Assembly: GCF_012641185.1 (NCBI RefSeq)
Contig: NZ_JAAXLK010000013.1
Coordinates: 18,396 to 82,395, forward strand
Direction: 5' to 3'
DNA: 64,000 bases
Origin: Levilactobacillus tujiorum
Lineage (GTDB): Bacteria; Bacillota; Bacilli; Lactobacillales; Lactobacillaceae
The position numbers were made by a program, and so were the translations under genes. The first letter of the stretch is position 1. Each line of letters begins with the position of its first letter. Of the stretch, positions 15,888 to 24,596 are shown in pieces. The notes beneath the pieces are model-generated. The model was not told where the DNA came from and did not search any database. It saw nothing but the letters and a program-made list of their open reading frames with translations.

Positions 15888-16853
15888 ATGAATCGACTAT
15901 TAAAGGGATTACTGGTAGCAGGAGTAGGCCTGATCCTGGGTGGTGGTGCAACGCCGACTGCCAGTGCTAAAGTAAAGGCTAAGACGCCAAAACTAGTTTA
16001 CGTTGAGGATAATGTAAACACGACCACCTCGGCTGGCACACAGCAAGTGGTTACGCGCCGCACAGTGACTGCTCTCACCCAATCAACGGATCAAGCGACA
16101 CCTGTAAGTGTGACGATTCCTAAGAATACGGCATTGTCGATTGTCCGTCGAACGGGTAATGATGCCTTAGTGGTCGCACCGGGCTCGACGCAGACGTTAC
16201 TCGTTACTGATGTGGGCCATATGACCTACAGTAATCGCGCCATTAAACTGACTAAGAAACACTATCGGCAAATGGTCAAACGATCCAAAGCCTGGGCAGG
16301 TCAACTCAGCAAGCGGCAGATTAAGGTGATCGGTGTTTACACTGGTGACGGCTCCGATAAGATTAACAATGCCCTACGTTATCCTAACCGCAAAGCGACG
16401 GCTAAGACTAAGCAACGGGTGAGAGATCTGGCGGCCAGTCTTAAGACGTTTAAGTTGACCCACGCGATGACGGTCTATCGGGGGACTTCTAAAAAGGTGG
16501 CCCGGCTCGCATTACATCAAGCAAAACTAAAGCCGGGCGCCATTTACAGCGATCCCGGATTTGCTTCCACTAGTACCAGTTATGGCGTGGCGACAGAATT
16601 TACTTCGCAGATTCTGTTAAAGATTAATTTTCCCAAGGGGTATCATGGCGCTTATCTCGCGCCAATTTCCCAGTATTCGGATGAGAAGGAATATCTCTTG
16701 AATCCCAACACGAAACTCGTGGTGACCAAGGTTCAGACGGTTACCGGCCATGAGCGAACCACGATCTTAAAACAAGTGGGCAAAAAGGTAACGCAACACA
16801 CGACACATGAGAAAACGACTTATCAATTAGTCACCTTGAATTTGATGCAGTGA
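15888..16853 (+). CDS. Secreted ADP-ribosyltransferase-like protein (R-S-E class)
   Basis: The 321-residue protein starts at 15888 after GGAGGGGG and has a signal peptide cleaved near residue 27 (ASA-KVKA). The C-terminal half carries all three elements of the exotoxin ADP-ribosyltransferase fold: an Arg in TVYRGT (R198), a Ser-Thr-Ser motif (227-229, after SDPGFA) and an E-x-E pair (E266, E268 in SDEKEYLL). An E-x-E pair is typical of arginine-modifying enzymes. A helical lead-in (YTGDGSDKINNALR) also fits. The region before residue 120 is unlike known toxin domains. It could modify a host or competitor protein, but activity and target are unproven; no obvious immunity gene is adjacent. Confidence 0.78.
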   Translation: MNRLLKGLLVAGVGLILGGGATPTASAKVKAKTPKLVYVEDNVNTTTSAGTQQVVTRRTVTALTQSTDQATPVSVTIPKNTALSIVRRTGNDALVVAPGSTQTLLVTDVGHMTYSNRAIKLTKKHYRQMVKRSKAWAGQLSKRQIKVIGVYTGDGSDKINNALRYPNRKATAKTKQRVRDLAASLKTFKLTHAMTVYRGTSKKVARLALHQAKLKPGAIYSDPGFASTSTSYGVATEFTSQILLKINFPKGYHGAYLAPISQYSDEKEYLLNPNTKLVVTKVQTVTGHERTTILKQVGKKVTQHTTHEKTTYQLVTLNLMQ

Positions 16854-16857
16854 GGAT

Positions 16858-16891
16858 AATCGTCACCTCTGAAAGGGGAGTGGCGATTTTT
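16858..16891 (+). terminator. Terminator of the ADP-ribosyltransferase-like gene
   Basis: AATCGTCACCTCT pairs imperfectly with GGGGAGTGGCGATT and is followed by TTTTT. Confidence 0.75.
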
Positions 16892-17112
16892 AACGTTTTA
16901 GTTGTGGTTTGTCAGTTTTTCGAGTAGAAGCATCCTCAGGCTGATCAGTATGGTGTAGCATCCCCAATTCCTTAGCCCGAGCGAGAGCCTTCTTTTCATC
17001 CTCAATAGACAAGGCCAACCATACGCAGACGTAAAATCTCTTCTGCAGTTGCGTGGCTGATGTCCAGGGGTGGAAAATTTTTATTCATCTCTTCAATTAA
17101 GTTAAAAGTCAT
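16890..17112 (-). pseudogene. Frameshifted small gene downstream of the hydrolase
   Basis: On the minus strand an ATG at 17112 opens a frame (MTFNLIEEMNKNFPPLDIS..., then EEILRLRMVG) that stops early. Dropping one base near the GGCCTTG tract restores a frame that continues SIEDEKKALARAKELG to a stop at 16890, giving about 73 residues of coherent, charged, helical protein. The length (223 bases, 3n+1) fits a single-base insertion. It begins 13 bases after the hydrolase stop and was probably co-transcribed. No family is recognised; a sequencing error is an alternative. Confidence 0.5.
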
Positions 17113-17125
17113 TATCATCACCTAC

Positions 17126-17971
17126 TTACTTGTTAAAGAATTGAATAATGAGTTGCGCAATTGTCTGGGCGTGCGTTTCCAAGGCAAAGTGGCCGGTGTC
17201 TAGCAGGTCAACTTCAACGTTGGCATCGTCGTGCTTGAAGGCTTCGGCGCCGGCTGGGATGAATGAAGGATCATTTTTACCCCAGACTGCGAGTAGTTGT
17301 GGTTGGTATTCGCGGAAGTACTGTTGGAATAAGGGATAGGCCTTGACGTTATTTTGATAATCAAAGATAAGGTCCAATTGCCGTTCTGCGTAATCCGGGG
17401 TGTGGGTATAAGCAATGTCGAGCATATAGCCATCCGGGGCGACCCGATTCGGTTGCGTTCCCGTGAGATACTGGCTCTTAATGGTCTCAGGCGCAAAGGC
17501 AGTGCGGTAGCTATCCCGTTTAGCTTGCGTAGGGTGATCCCAGAAGTCTTGCCGCGTGGTCCATTTACTGCCCAAGCCTTCTTGATAAGCATTACCATTT
17601 TGACTGATAATGCCGCGAATCCAGCCCGGATGATCAAGCGCGATGTAGTAGCCGATGGGGGCGCCGTAATCGAAGACATACATATAAAACGAGGTGAGGT
17701 GGAGTTCCTGCAAAAAGGCAGTCATGACTTCACTGAGATGTTTAAAACTATAGATGAATTCGTCGTGATCGGGAGAACTCGACTGCCCAAATCCGGGGAG
17801 ATCTGGCGCAATCAGATGAAAGTGGTTTTCGAGGGCTGGCATGAGATCACGGAACATGTGGCTAGCAGAGGGGAAACCATGCAATAGGAGCATGGTTGGT
17901 TTGCTGGGGTCGCCGGCTTCTCTGTAGAAAATGGACAGATCTTCAATATGTTGTTGATGATAAGTGATCAT
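17126..17971 (-). CDS. Alpha/beta hydrolase, haloalkane dehalogenase/epoxide hydrolase type
   Basis: The 281-residue protein has the oxyanion segment LLLHGFPSASH, the DLPGFGQS strand, a probable Asp nucleophile in YVFDYGAPIG (where lipases have Ser), an acid residue in WGKNDPSF and the catalytic His in DTGHFALE. An Asp nucleophile points to dehalogenase or epoxide-hydrolase chemistry rather than esterase activity. The ATG at 17971 follows GGGAGG. A minus-strand promoter is possible near 18110-18145 (TTGTCG, 17 bases, TATTGT). The substrate is unknown. Confidence 0.85.
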   Translation of the reverse strand: MITYHQQHIEDLSIFYREAGDPSKPTMLLLHGFPSASHMFRDLMPALENHFHLIAPDLPGFGQSSSPDHDEFIYSFKHLSEVMTAFLQELHLTSFYMYVFDYGAPIGYYIALDHPGWIRGIISQNGNAYQEGLGSKWTTRQDFWDHPTQAKRDSYRTAFAPETIKSQYLTGTQPNRVAPDGYMLDIAYTHTPDYAERQLDLIFDYQNNVKAYPLFQQYFREYQPQLLAVWGKNDPSFIPAGAEAFKHDDANVEVDLLDTGHFALETHAQTIAQLIIQFFNK

Positions 17972-18390
17972 GATAATTCCTCCCAATTTTTTTGAGGATT
18001 AGTGATTAGTAACGTGGGCTTTATCAGTAGTAGGTAAGCGGCCAGCTGACTAGTGGTGTTGGCGGGATGGCTGCTCGTGAGCTGAGCCCAGTAGAAAGTT
18101 TTTTCTTAGTGTTCACATCTACAATAGTCCTAGAGTTCAAAAACGACAACTTCTTTTTTGACTAACTTTAACAAAGTAAATAGTTAGCTATTTTGACGCC
18201 ATCATGCCGTGCAAAGCGGTTGGCTCGCTTGAGTTGATCTTTAACACTCAGTGAAACAAAACGGTTAGTTGCCTGAGGGGACTAGCCGTTTTTTGCGTTC
18301 TCGTGTACTCTAGAAAGTAGCGGGAGTCATTCTTAGTGAATGGCTCAAAGTGAATTATGCTCAAATTGAGCGCTCGAAAGGAAGTCGACC
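17972..18390. other. Intergenic region between the hydrolase and MFS genes
   Basis: This 419-base stretch carries no convincing gene. It holds the hydrolase promoter, TAACT/AGTTA half-sites near 18170-18200 that could bind a regulator, and a plus-strand terminator at 18259-18294 lying before the first MFS gene. The terminator could end a short leader or small RNA, but I found no clear promoter or leader ORF for it. Confidence 0.5.
18259..18294 (+). terminator. Terminator upstream of the tandem MFS genes
   Basis: AACGGTTAGT pairs with ACTAGCCGTT around an 11-base loop and is followed by TTTTTT. No gene ends here, so it may be an attenuator or the end of an unannotated short transcript. Confidence 0.7.
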
Positions 18391-19578
18391 ATGTCCAAGT
18401 ACCGGTTACAAACGATTATCTTTGTCCTAACGTCATTCATGTTGGGATGTAATGAATTCATAGTGGTGGGGGTCATCTCCGATATCTCGCAGTCACTCCA
18501 CGTTTCGGTGGCGACCGTTGGCTATCTGGTGACCATCTTTGCGACGACTTTTGCCGTCAGCACGCCGTTCATTACAGTCTTGACGAATCGTTTCAGTCGA
18601 TATAAGACGCTGATGGTGCTCATGATGATCTTTCTCGTGGGAAACACCTTGAGTGGGTTTGCCACGAGCTATGGGCTACTCCTGGTCGCGCGGATGATGA
18701 CCGCGATGGTCGCGGGGGCCATCGAGTCCTTCATCATTGCCTTTGCCAATGACATTGCGCCCCACAATGAGCGGGCAGTATTGATCGCCTGGATTTCGGC
18801 GGGCTTCAGTATTGCGTCAGTCATCGGGGTGCCCATCGGTGTGGCAATTAGTACCGCCGACAGTTGGCACACGGCCTTTCACGTGATTTCGATCATCACG
18901 CTGGTGACCTACCTGTTATTGGCGTGGTTATTGCCGCGCCACGTCCAACAGGTGCGGGGCGGTGTGAAGGATCAGCTGGTCTTTCTGACGGATCGGCGCG
19001 TTTATCTCGGCATTGCGGTGAACCTCTTCATGGCCGCTACTATGTACGCCTATTACACGTATATTCGGCCGCTGATCACCACCAGTATGGGGTTCAGCCT
19101 AGCCAGTCTTAACTGGATTCTCTTCGTCTTGGGGATTATGAGCATCATTAGTAATCGCCTGTCCGGGGCGTTAGCGCAGCGAAATGGCTTGCAGAAGCTG
19201 CCCTGGTTCTACGTGGCAGATATGGCCTTACTCCTGTTCTTACCCTGGGCGTTAAATAGCCAGGCACTGGGCGTGAGCGTGCTGTTGATCTTAACGCTGA
19301 TTGTCACGATCGCGGGTGCTCCCATTCAGATTCACTTCTTGGATGTAGCCGAGGAGAGTTATCCGCAGGCGACGATGCTAGCGTCGTCCGTCAGTCCAAT
19401 TTCATTTAACATCGGTATCTCAGTGGGCTCGGCCACGGCGTCGGTGATGCTGGGGCAGGTTGGCCTTCAAAATGTCAGTCTCGGTGCGGCTGGTTACGCC
19501 TTGGTGTCGTTGATTCTAGTGGTTATTTTGAACCGGGTCGTTGCGGTCCAGCGCCAAAAAGTGAGCTATGAAAAATAA
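18391..19578 (+). CDS. MFS efflux transporter (AraJ/drug:H+ antiporter-1 type)
   Basis: The 395-residue protein has twelve predicted membrane segments and the DHA1-type opening FMLGCNEFIVVGVISDI, with the motif A region TNRFSRYKTL. Such proteins export sugars or drugs by proton antiport. GAAAGGAAG precedes the ATG. The next gene is a close paralogue, so the pair arose by tandem duplication. GC-rich third positions here differ from the flanking genes. Confidence 0.87.
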   Translation: MSKYRLQTIIFVLTSFMLGCNEFIVVGVISDISQSLHVSVATVGYLVTIFATTFAVSTPFITVLTNRFSRYKTLMVLMMIFLVGNTLSGFATSYGLLLVARMMTAMVAGAIESFIIAFANDIAPHNERAVLIAWISAGFSIASVIGVPIGVAISTADSWHTAFHVISIITLVTYLLLAWLLPRHVQQVRGGVKDQLVFLTDRRVYLGIAVNLFMAATMYAYYTYIRPLITTSMGFSLASLNWILFVLGIMSIISNRLSGALAQRNGLQKLPWFYVADMALLLFLPWALNSQALGVSVLLILTLIVTIAGAPIQIHFLDVAEESYPQATMLASSVSPISFNIGISVGSATASVMLGQVGLQNVSLGAAGYALVSLILVVILNRVVAVQRQKVSYEK

Positions 19579-19687
19579 GTTTGACTTGGGGACGTTTTCA
19601 TGAGACGTCTACCCGCTCATTTTCTGAAAGATAGTGTATTCTGGTAGGTAATGAGTGAAAATTTTAGGATTCAGAGGAGAAAATATC

Positions 19688-20869
19688 GTGAACAAGTATC
19701 GTTGGCAAGCCATCGTCTTTGTCCTGGTGGCCTTTATGTTAGGATGCAATGAATTTATTGTGGTCGGGGTACTCTCCGACATTGCCAAGGAGTATCAAAT
19801 TCCGGTGGCGACCGTGGGGTATTTAGTGACTATCTTTGCGACGGTGTACGCGGTTAGCACGCCATTTATTACCGTTTTGACCAGTCGTTTTAATCGCTAC
19901 AAAACGTTAATGACGCTGATGGTCATCTTCTTAGTAGGTAATACCTTGAGTGGGTTGGCCATGAACTATCCGGTGCTGTTGTTATCACGGATGATGACAG
20001 CGATGGTCGCCGGCGCCATTATTTCATTGATTATGACCTTTGCCAGCGCCATTGCGCCGCGTGAGAAGCGGGCGAGCCTCGTGTCATGGATCTTTGCTGG
20101 CTTCAGCATTGCGTCCGTCTTTGGGGTGCCGATCGGGACCGCCATTAGTACCAGTTACAGTTGGCACGATGCCTTTTATCTGATTTCTGTGATTAGCGCC
20201 GTGACCTGCCTCCTGCTAGGGTGGTTGCTTCCGCGGCAGGTCGAGCAAGTACAGGGAAGCATTAAGAACCAATTGGTCTTGCTCAAAGACCGGCGGATTT
20301 ACGTGGGCATTGCCTTGGTGCTGTTCACCGCCGCCACCATGTATGCTTATTACACGTATATTCGACCACTGTTAACGACGGCCCTGGGCTTCAGTACGCA
20401 AAGCCTGAATTGGCTGCTGTTCTTAATCGGAATTATGAGTATCATTAGCAATCGGCTGTCGGGGATGTTGGCCGAACGTAACGGGCTGCGGATCATGCCG
20501 CGGTTTTACGTGGCAGATGTGATTCTATTGGCCATTTTACCCATTGGCCTAGGTTTTAAGTTGGGTGGCCTCGGGATCTTATTGGTATTGAGCTTGATTG
20601 TGACGATTATCAACTCACCCATCCAGATTCACTTCCTAAATATTGCTGAGGAAGAATATCCCCAGTCAACCGTCTTGGCGTCATCGTTGAACTCTATCTT
20701 CTTCAACTTTGGCATTTCGCTGGGTTCAGCCACGGCCTCAGGAATGCTGGGTGTGGTGGGCTTGAACCATATCAGTCTAGGAGCAGCGGTATACGCCGCC
20801 ATCTCCCTAGCCTTGGCGTTAATTCTTAACCGAGTGATTAAGCAGCACCGGGAAAATAGTTCCCTTTAG
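19688..20869 (+). CDS. MFS efflux transporter, tandem paralogue
   Basis: The 393-residue protein aligns end to end with the preceding transporter (for example FMLGCNEFIVVGVLSDI against FMLGCNEFIVVGVISDI, and RMMTAMVAGAI in both). I chose GTG at 19688, nine bases after AGAGGAG, because it aligns with the first protein's start; an upstream start at 19655 would add eleven unmatched residues. The gene has its own 109-base leader and could be separately regulated. An aldo/keto reductase follows. Confidence 0.87.
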   Translation: MNKYRWQAIVFVLVAFMLGCNEFIVVGVLSDIAKEYQIPVATVGYLVTIFATVYAVSTPFITVLTSRFNRYKTLMTLMVIFLVGNTLSGLAMNYPVLLLSRMMTAMVAGAIISLIMTFASAIAPREKRASLVSWIFAGFSIASVFGVPIGTAISTSYSWHDAFYLISVISAVTCLLLGWLLPRQVEQVQGSIKNQLVLLKDRRIYVGIALVLFTAATMYAYYTYIRPLLTTALGFSTQSLNWLLFLIGIMSIISNRLSGMLAERNGLRIMPRFYVADVILLAILPIGLGFKLGGLGILLVLSLIVTIINSPIQIHFLNIAEEEYPQSTVLASSLNSIFFNFGISLGSATASGMLGVVGLNHISLGAAVYAAISLALALILNRVIKQHRENSSL

Positions 20870-20923
20870 GCCAGCGAGCGGTAGAGTGAATATGGGTGTT
20901 AAATATGACGAGGAGGTTATTTG

Positions 20924-21766
20924 ATGATAGATGTACCAGCAGTAACGTTGAATGATGGTAGCTTGATGCCGGCGGTAGGCTTGGGCACGTTCCAAGTACG
21001 CGGCGGTCAAGGGGTCAATCAGATTTTAGCCGCAATCCAAGACGGCTATCGCGGCCTGGATACAGCGACCAATTATGACAATGAAGGCGCTGTGGGCGCG
21101 GCGATCCGGCGGTCTGGTCTGCGTCGCTCGGCGTTCTTTGTCACGTCTAAATTACCGGGAAAGTATCACCAGTATGCGGACGCGACCATGGCGATTCAGG
21201 AATCCCTCTACCGAATGGGCTTAGATTATTTTGACCTCTTCTTGATTCACTGGCCATTACCTAAGCGCGATCATTACGTGGAAGCTTGGCAAGCGTTGAT
21301 TGATGCACAGCGTCGCGGATTGATTCGGTCAATTGGGGTATCGAACTTTGAACCAGAGCATTTGGACCGGTTGATCACGGAGACGGGCGTCACCCCGGCA
21401 GTTAATCAAGTTGAGGCCCATCCTTACTGGAATAATCAGCGCATGCTGACGGCGGATCAGCAACGGGGAATCGTGACGGAAGCTTGGAGTCCACTGGGTC
21501 GCGGTAGTGCGGCTTTGCAGGAACCCCTCGTTCAGAAGCTAGCTAAGAAGTATGAGAAGAATGTTGGACAAATTATCTTGCGTTGGCACGTTCAACGGGG
21601 AATTGTGCCGATTCCTAAGGCCAGCAATTTACAGCATCAACGCAGTAATTTGCAGGTGTTTGATTTCAATCTGACGCCTGAAGAGATGAAGGCGCTGAAT
21701 GACTTGAATCGGGCTGATGGCCGAGTGGATGGGCAGGACCCTAACGAGTATGAGGAATTTGACTAG
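20924..21766 (+). CDS. Aldo/keto reductase
   Basis: The 280-residue protein shows the family pattern: GTFQVRGG, then GYRGLDTATNYDNE (catalytic Asp and Tyr), TSKLPG (Lys), DLFLIHWP (His), GVSNFEPEHL and the cofactor segment IPKASN. It reduces carbonyls with NADPH. ATG 20924 follows AGGAGG; TTG at 20921 is a less likely start. A strong terminator follows. Confidence 0.93.
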   Translation: MIDVPAVTLNDGSLMPAVGLGTFQVRGGQGVNQILAAIQDGYRGLDTATNYDNEGAVGAAIRRSGLRRSAFFVTSKLPGKYHQYADATMAIQESLYRMGLDYFDLFLIHWPLPKRDHYVEAWQALIDAQRRGLIRSIGVSNFEPEHLDRLITETGVTPAVNQVEAHPYWNNQRMLTADQQRGIVTEAWSPLGRGSAALQEPLVQKLAKKYEKNVGQIILRWHVQRGIVPIPKASNLQHQRSNLQVFDFNLTPEEMKALNDLNRADGRVDGQDPNEYEEFD

Positions 21767-21831
21767 ACAGGATACGCGCTTTCAGGTTAAGTTGGATGGC
21801 CGTGTCAGCCAAAATTGAATCTATATGTGAG

Positions 21832-21864
21832 AAGACTGGGACTGAGGTACCGGTCTTTTTTTTC
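21832..21864 (+). terminator. Terminator after the aldo/keto reductase
   Basis: AAGACTGG and CCGGTCTT form a stem (one G-U) followed by a run of T residues. Confidence 0.85.
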
Positions 21865-21922
21865 GGTTGAAAATGCTATAAGACAAAAATAATGGTATTA
21901 ATAAATTTATAAGTGTTTAACA

Positions 21923-21951
21923 CTGACAATGCGAGTTGATTCCGGTATAGT
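21923..21951 (+). promoter_or_regulatory. Promoter of the permease-kinase operon
   Basis: CTGACA (21923-21928) and TATAGT (21946-21951) have an exact 17-base spacer, placing the transcript start about 21958 and leaving a 5' leader of roughly 265 bases. Confidence 0.65.
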
Positions 21952-21957
21952 AGGGAC

Positions 21958-22225
21958 ATTGACGGTTTTGAGATTGGGTGGGCATCGTGAGAATACTGGG
22001 GACTTTATCGAGCAATCACAACTCCCGTGAACTATTTGCGGCTAATGTGAATTGCTCGTTGAGGTCAGACCGATCGTTTTGGTTAACCATGATGGCAGCC
22101 AACGGTAAGGGGGATCGTGGTCGATTACGGTGATGTCACTCGACTCAGTCAAAGACCATCAGTGACGCGCTTGGACTGTTAGAAAAGAGTCGCGTCAACT
22201 ATATTTTTGAGGAGTAGGTTTAAGC
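21958..22225 (+). promoter_or_regulatory. Long structured leader of the permease-kinase operon
   Basis: The leader contains a stem near 22010-22052 (GAGCAATCAC with GTGAATTGCTC, one bulge) and a stem next to the ribosome binding site (GACGCG...CGCGTC near 22160-22195). No T-box sequence, leader peptide with a ribosome binding site, or known purine-riboswitch core was found. The length and stems suggest a regulatory RNA, but no class is recognised. Confidence 0.4.
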
Positions 22226-23590
22226 ATGAATGGGGAAAAGATTAAGGTACCACAGCAAGATAAAACGTTAACACCGGGGAAACTTTTTTATAACTGGTTC
22301 GCCGCCAATATTGGAATTATGGGAATTGTCTTTGGCGCAATTATTGTGAGCTATCATTTATCATTTATTCAAGCCACGTTGGCATCTTTAGTGGGCGCAC
22401 TCTCGTTTGTCTTTCCCGGTTGGGTCGCCATGATCGGTAAACGGGAGGGCGTCACGACGTTTAAATTATCCCGGGCGGCCTACGGTGTTCAGGGCAATAA
22501 GGTCCCCAATGGGATTGCTTGGGTGAATATGGTCGGCTGGTTGGCGATCAACGTGATTACGGGAACGTTGCTACTGGTCTCATTGCTCCAGGTGGTGCAC
22601 ATCAATAAGTCCGCCGGAATCACCGCGATAGCGTTAGCGGTCTTTGCAGGGATTGTGATTCTGTCTGGCTTAGTCAACGAGACGATCTTAGCGCGGATTC
22701 AAACTTGGCTGTCGTGGCTCTTTGGCGGATTGACGGTCGTCATTCTTATTTTCTTCTTGATCAAGGCTGATTGGCAACAGGCATTGGCTCGTCCGGCCGG
22801 AAAATGGCTGGGTGGATTTTGGCCAGCAGTGTCGATCGTGGCGGCAGGCTCCGGGATCAGTTGGTCGATGGCAGCAGCGGATTGGAGTGCTTACGTTAAG
22901 CCGCAGGCCAGTCAAAGCGCCACTTTCTGGCATACGTTGTTGGGTGGGGCGGTGCCCTTATTTATCTTAATGTGGGGCGGGGTGCTCTTGAGTACCGTTG
23001 AACCAGGGTTAGCGAGTGCGGCCAACCCGATTGAGGTGATGAGTCATGCCCTACCCTCGTGGATGACCGTCATTTACTTTTTAGTCGCAGCTGGCGGACT
23101 CATTCCGCAATGTATGATCAGTCTCCGCTCAGCCCGGATCAATTTGGCCACCGTGGGGATTAAGATGTCACAGGCCCATTCGTTAATTCTTCACAGTGCC
23201 ATTGTCATCGCACTGCCAGTGTATGTGCTGTTTATTGCTGAAGACTTTATGGGGAATTTTGAATTGTTCCTAGGATTCTTGGGGACTTGTTTAGCCGCCT
23301 GGGTCGCCGTGTTCCTGTGTGATAGTGTCCTGTATCGACAGGACGGGTACGCCCTGAGTGACATGATGTTAGCGTCCACTAATCATTACAACTGGAAAGG
23401 AATCGGCTCCTGGCTAGTGGCGGTGATCACCGGATTTCTATTTACGAATAACGCGGTGTGGAATGGGCCCTTTGCCCGCGGAATTTTCCGTGACAACAGT
23501 TTAGGGGTGTTCGTCGCAGCCGTGGCAGCCGTCATCTGTATGGTGGCGTTACGGCCGCTAGGTAAGAAATTGTCTGAGGAGGTGGACTAA
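22226..23590 (+). CDS. NCS1-family nucleobase permease
   Basis: The 454-residue membrane protein has about twelve hydrophobic segments and NCS1 features (NWFAANIGIMGIVFGAI near the start, WSMAAADWSAYV in the middle). NCS1 permeases import cytosine, purines, allantoin or related compounds with protons or sodium. GAGGAG precedes the ATG. The downstream kinase begins directly at its stop, so uptake and phosphorylation are probably coupled. Confidence 0.87.
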   Translation: MNGEKIKVPQQDKTLTPGKLFYNWFAANIGIMGIVFGAIIVSYHLSFIQATLASLVGALSFVFPGWVAMIGKREGVTTFKLSRAAYGVQGNKVPNGIAWVNMVGWLAINVITGTLLLVSLLQVVHINKSAGITAIALAVFAGIVILSGLVNETILARIQTWLSWLFGGLTVVILIFFLIKADWQQALARPAGKWLGGFWPAVSIVAAGSGISWSMAAADWSAYVKPQASQSATFWHTLLGGAVPLFILMWGGVLLSTVEPGLASAANPIEVMSHALPSWMTVIYFLVAAGGLIPQCMISLRSARINLATVGIKMSQAHSLILHSAIVIALPVYVLFIAEDFMGNFELFLGFLGTCLAAWVAVFLCDSVLYRQDGYALSDMMLASTNHYNWKGIGSWLVAVITGFLFTNNAVWNGPFARGIFRDNSLGVFVAAVAAVICMVALRPLGKKLSEEVD

Positions 23591-24472
23591 TTGCCTAAGG
23601 TGTTGGTCATTGGTGCGGCCTACGTCGACATGGTGGTAAATGTTCAGCGGTTGCCGCAAAGTGGCGAGGATGTCGCTGGTGAGTGGCGGAGTACCCAAGT
23701 GGGTGGGTCAGCGTTTAACGTCCAACGCGCGTTGACTTACGCTGGTGTAGCGGCCGATCTGTTGGTACCGGTGGGACAAGGGGAACATGCCACGATTGTC
23801 CGCGAGACTTTACGTCGCTTGGATATTCCCATCCTAATTGAAGATACCAGTGTTGATAACGGCTGGGACGTGTCATTCGTGGAAGCCAATGGCGAGCGAG
23901 CCTTCTTGTCGGTCGCTGGCGTTGAACGGCGGTGGCGTGCGGCGTGGTTCGGACAACTGACGTTGGCGGAGTATGACTATGTTTATTTGTCCGGGTACGA
24001 GCTGGAAGATCCACAGGCCGCCAAGGTGATTCTAGCGGCCTTGGCGGAACACCCGCACCTGCAGATCCTGTTTGATACGTCCCCACGGATTGCGCACATT
24101 GATCCAGCCATTTTGCAGCAATTATTCCGTCCGGGAGTGATTATCCATGGGAATTTAACAGAGATTGAGCAGTTGGGGTCAGCAGCGGCGTCATACCAAG
24201 AGACTGCTCAGCGGCTCAATGCGTTGACGAATACGCTGGTGGTCGTGACCTTGGATGCCGGGGGCGCTTATTATGTGGAACACGGCGTTGCCCGGACGGT
24301 GCCCAGTGAAACCGTCCAGGTTGTGAACAGTATTGGTGCCGGTGATACGCATTGCGGCGGTCTCTTGGCGGGCTTAGCTACCGGTGAGCCAACCAACGTG
24401 GCCATTCAACGGGCCAATCATCTAGCGAGCTTAGTGGTGAGCCGCCAGGCCGGGGCGTTAACTGTCGAGTAA
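23591..24472 (+). CDS. PfkB-family carbohydrate or nucleoside kinase
   Basis: The 293-residue kinase starts with TTG at 23591 behind AGGAGGTG that lies inside the end of the permease gene. It shows the ribokinase opening VLVIGAAYVDMVV, the GGSAFNVQRAL loop and the catalytic NSIGAGDTHCGG motif with the Asp base. Pairing with an NCS1 permease suggests it phosphorylates a nucleoside-like substrate such as pseudouridine or a related compound, but the substrate cannot be read. Confidence 0.87.
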   Translation: MPKVLVIGAAYVDMVVNVQRLPQSGEDVAGEWRSTQVGGSAFNVQRALTYAGVAADLLVPVGQGEHATIVRETLRRLDIPILIEDTSVDNGWDVSFVEANGERAFLSVAGVERRWRAAWFGQLTLAEYDYVYLSGYELEDPQAAKVILAALAEHPHLQILFDTSPRIAHIDPAILQQLFRPGVIIHGNLTEIEQLGSAAASYQETAQRLNALTNTLVVVTLDAGGAYYVEHGVARTVPSETVQVVNSIGAGDTHCGGLLAGLATGEPTNVAIQRANHLASLVVSRQAGALTVE

Positions 24473-24552
24473 GTCTTCACCAGCAGTCACTAATGCGGTT
24501 CGTTGAAGAGCATCGTTAGTGAACAATTTTTAAATAAGTTAGCCAGAGCTGT

Positions 24553-24596
24553 TAGCCATTTAACCGATCAGTAACTAGTAGGTTAAATGGCTTTTT
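24553..24596 (+). terminator. Terminator of the permease-kinase operon
   Basis: A perfect 12-bp stem (AGCCATTTAACC with GGTTAAATGGCT) is followed by TTTTT. Confidence 0.9.

Noticed and set aside
18020..18090. A possible fifth copy of the structured repeat (GCCAGCTG...GGTGTTGGC)
   Set aside because: Only short blocks match copy A and no conserved hairpin is evident, so chance similarity cannot be excluded.
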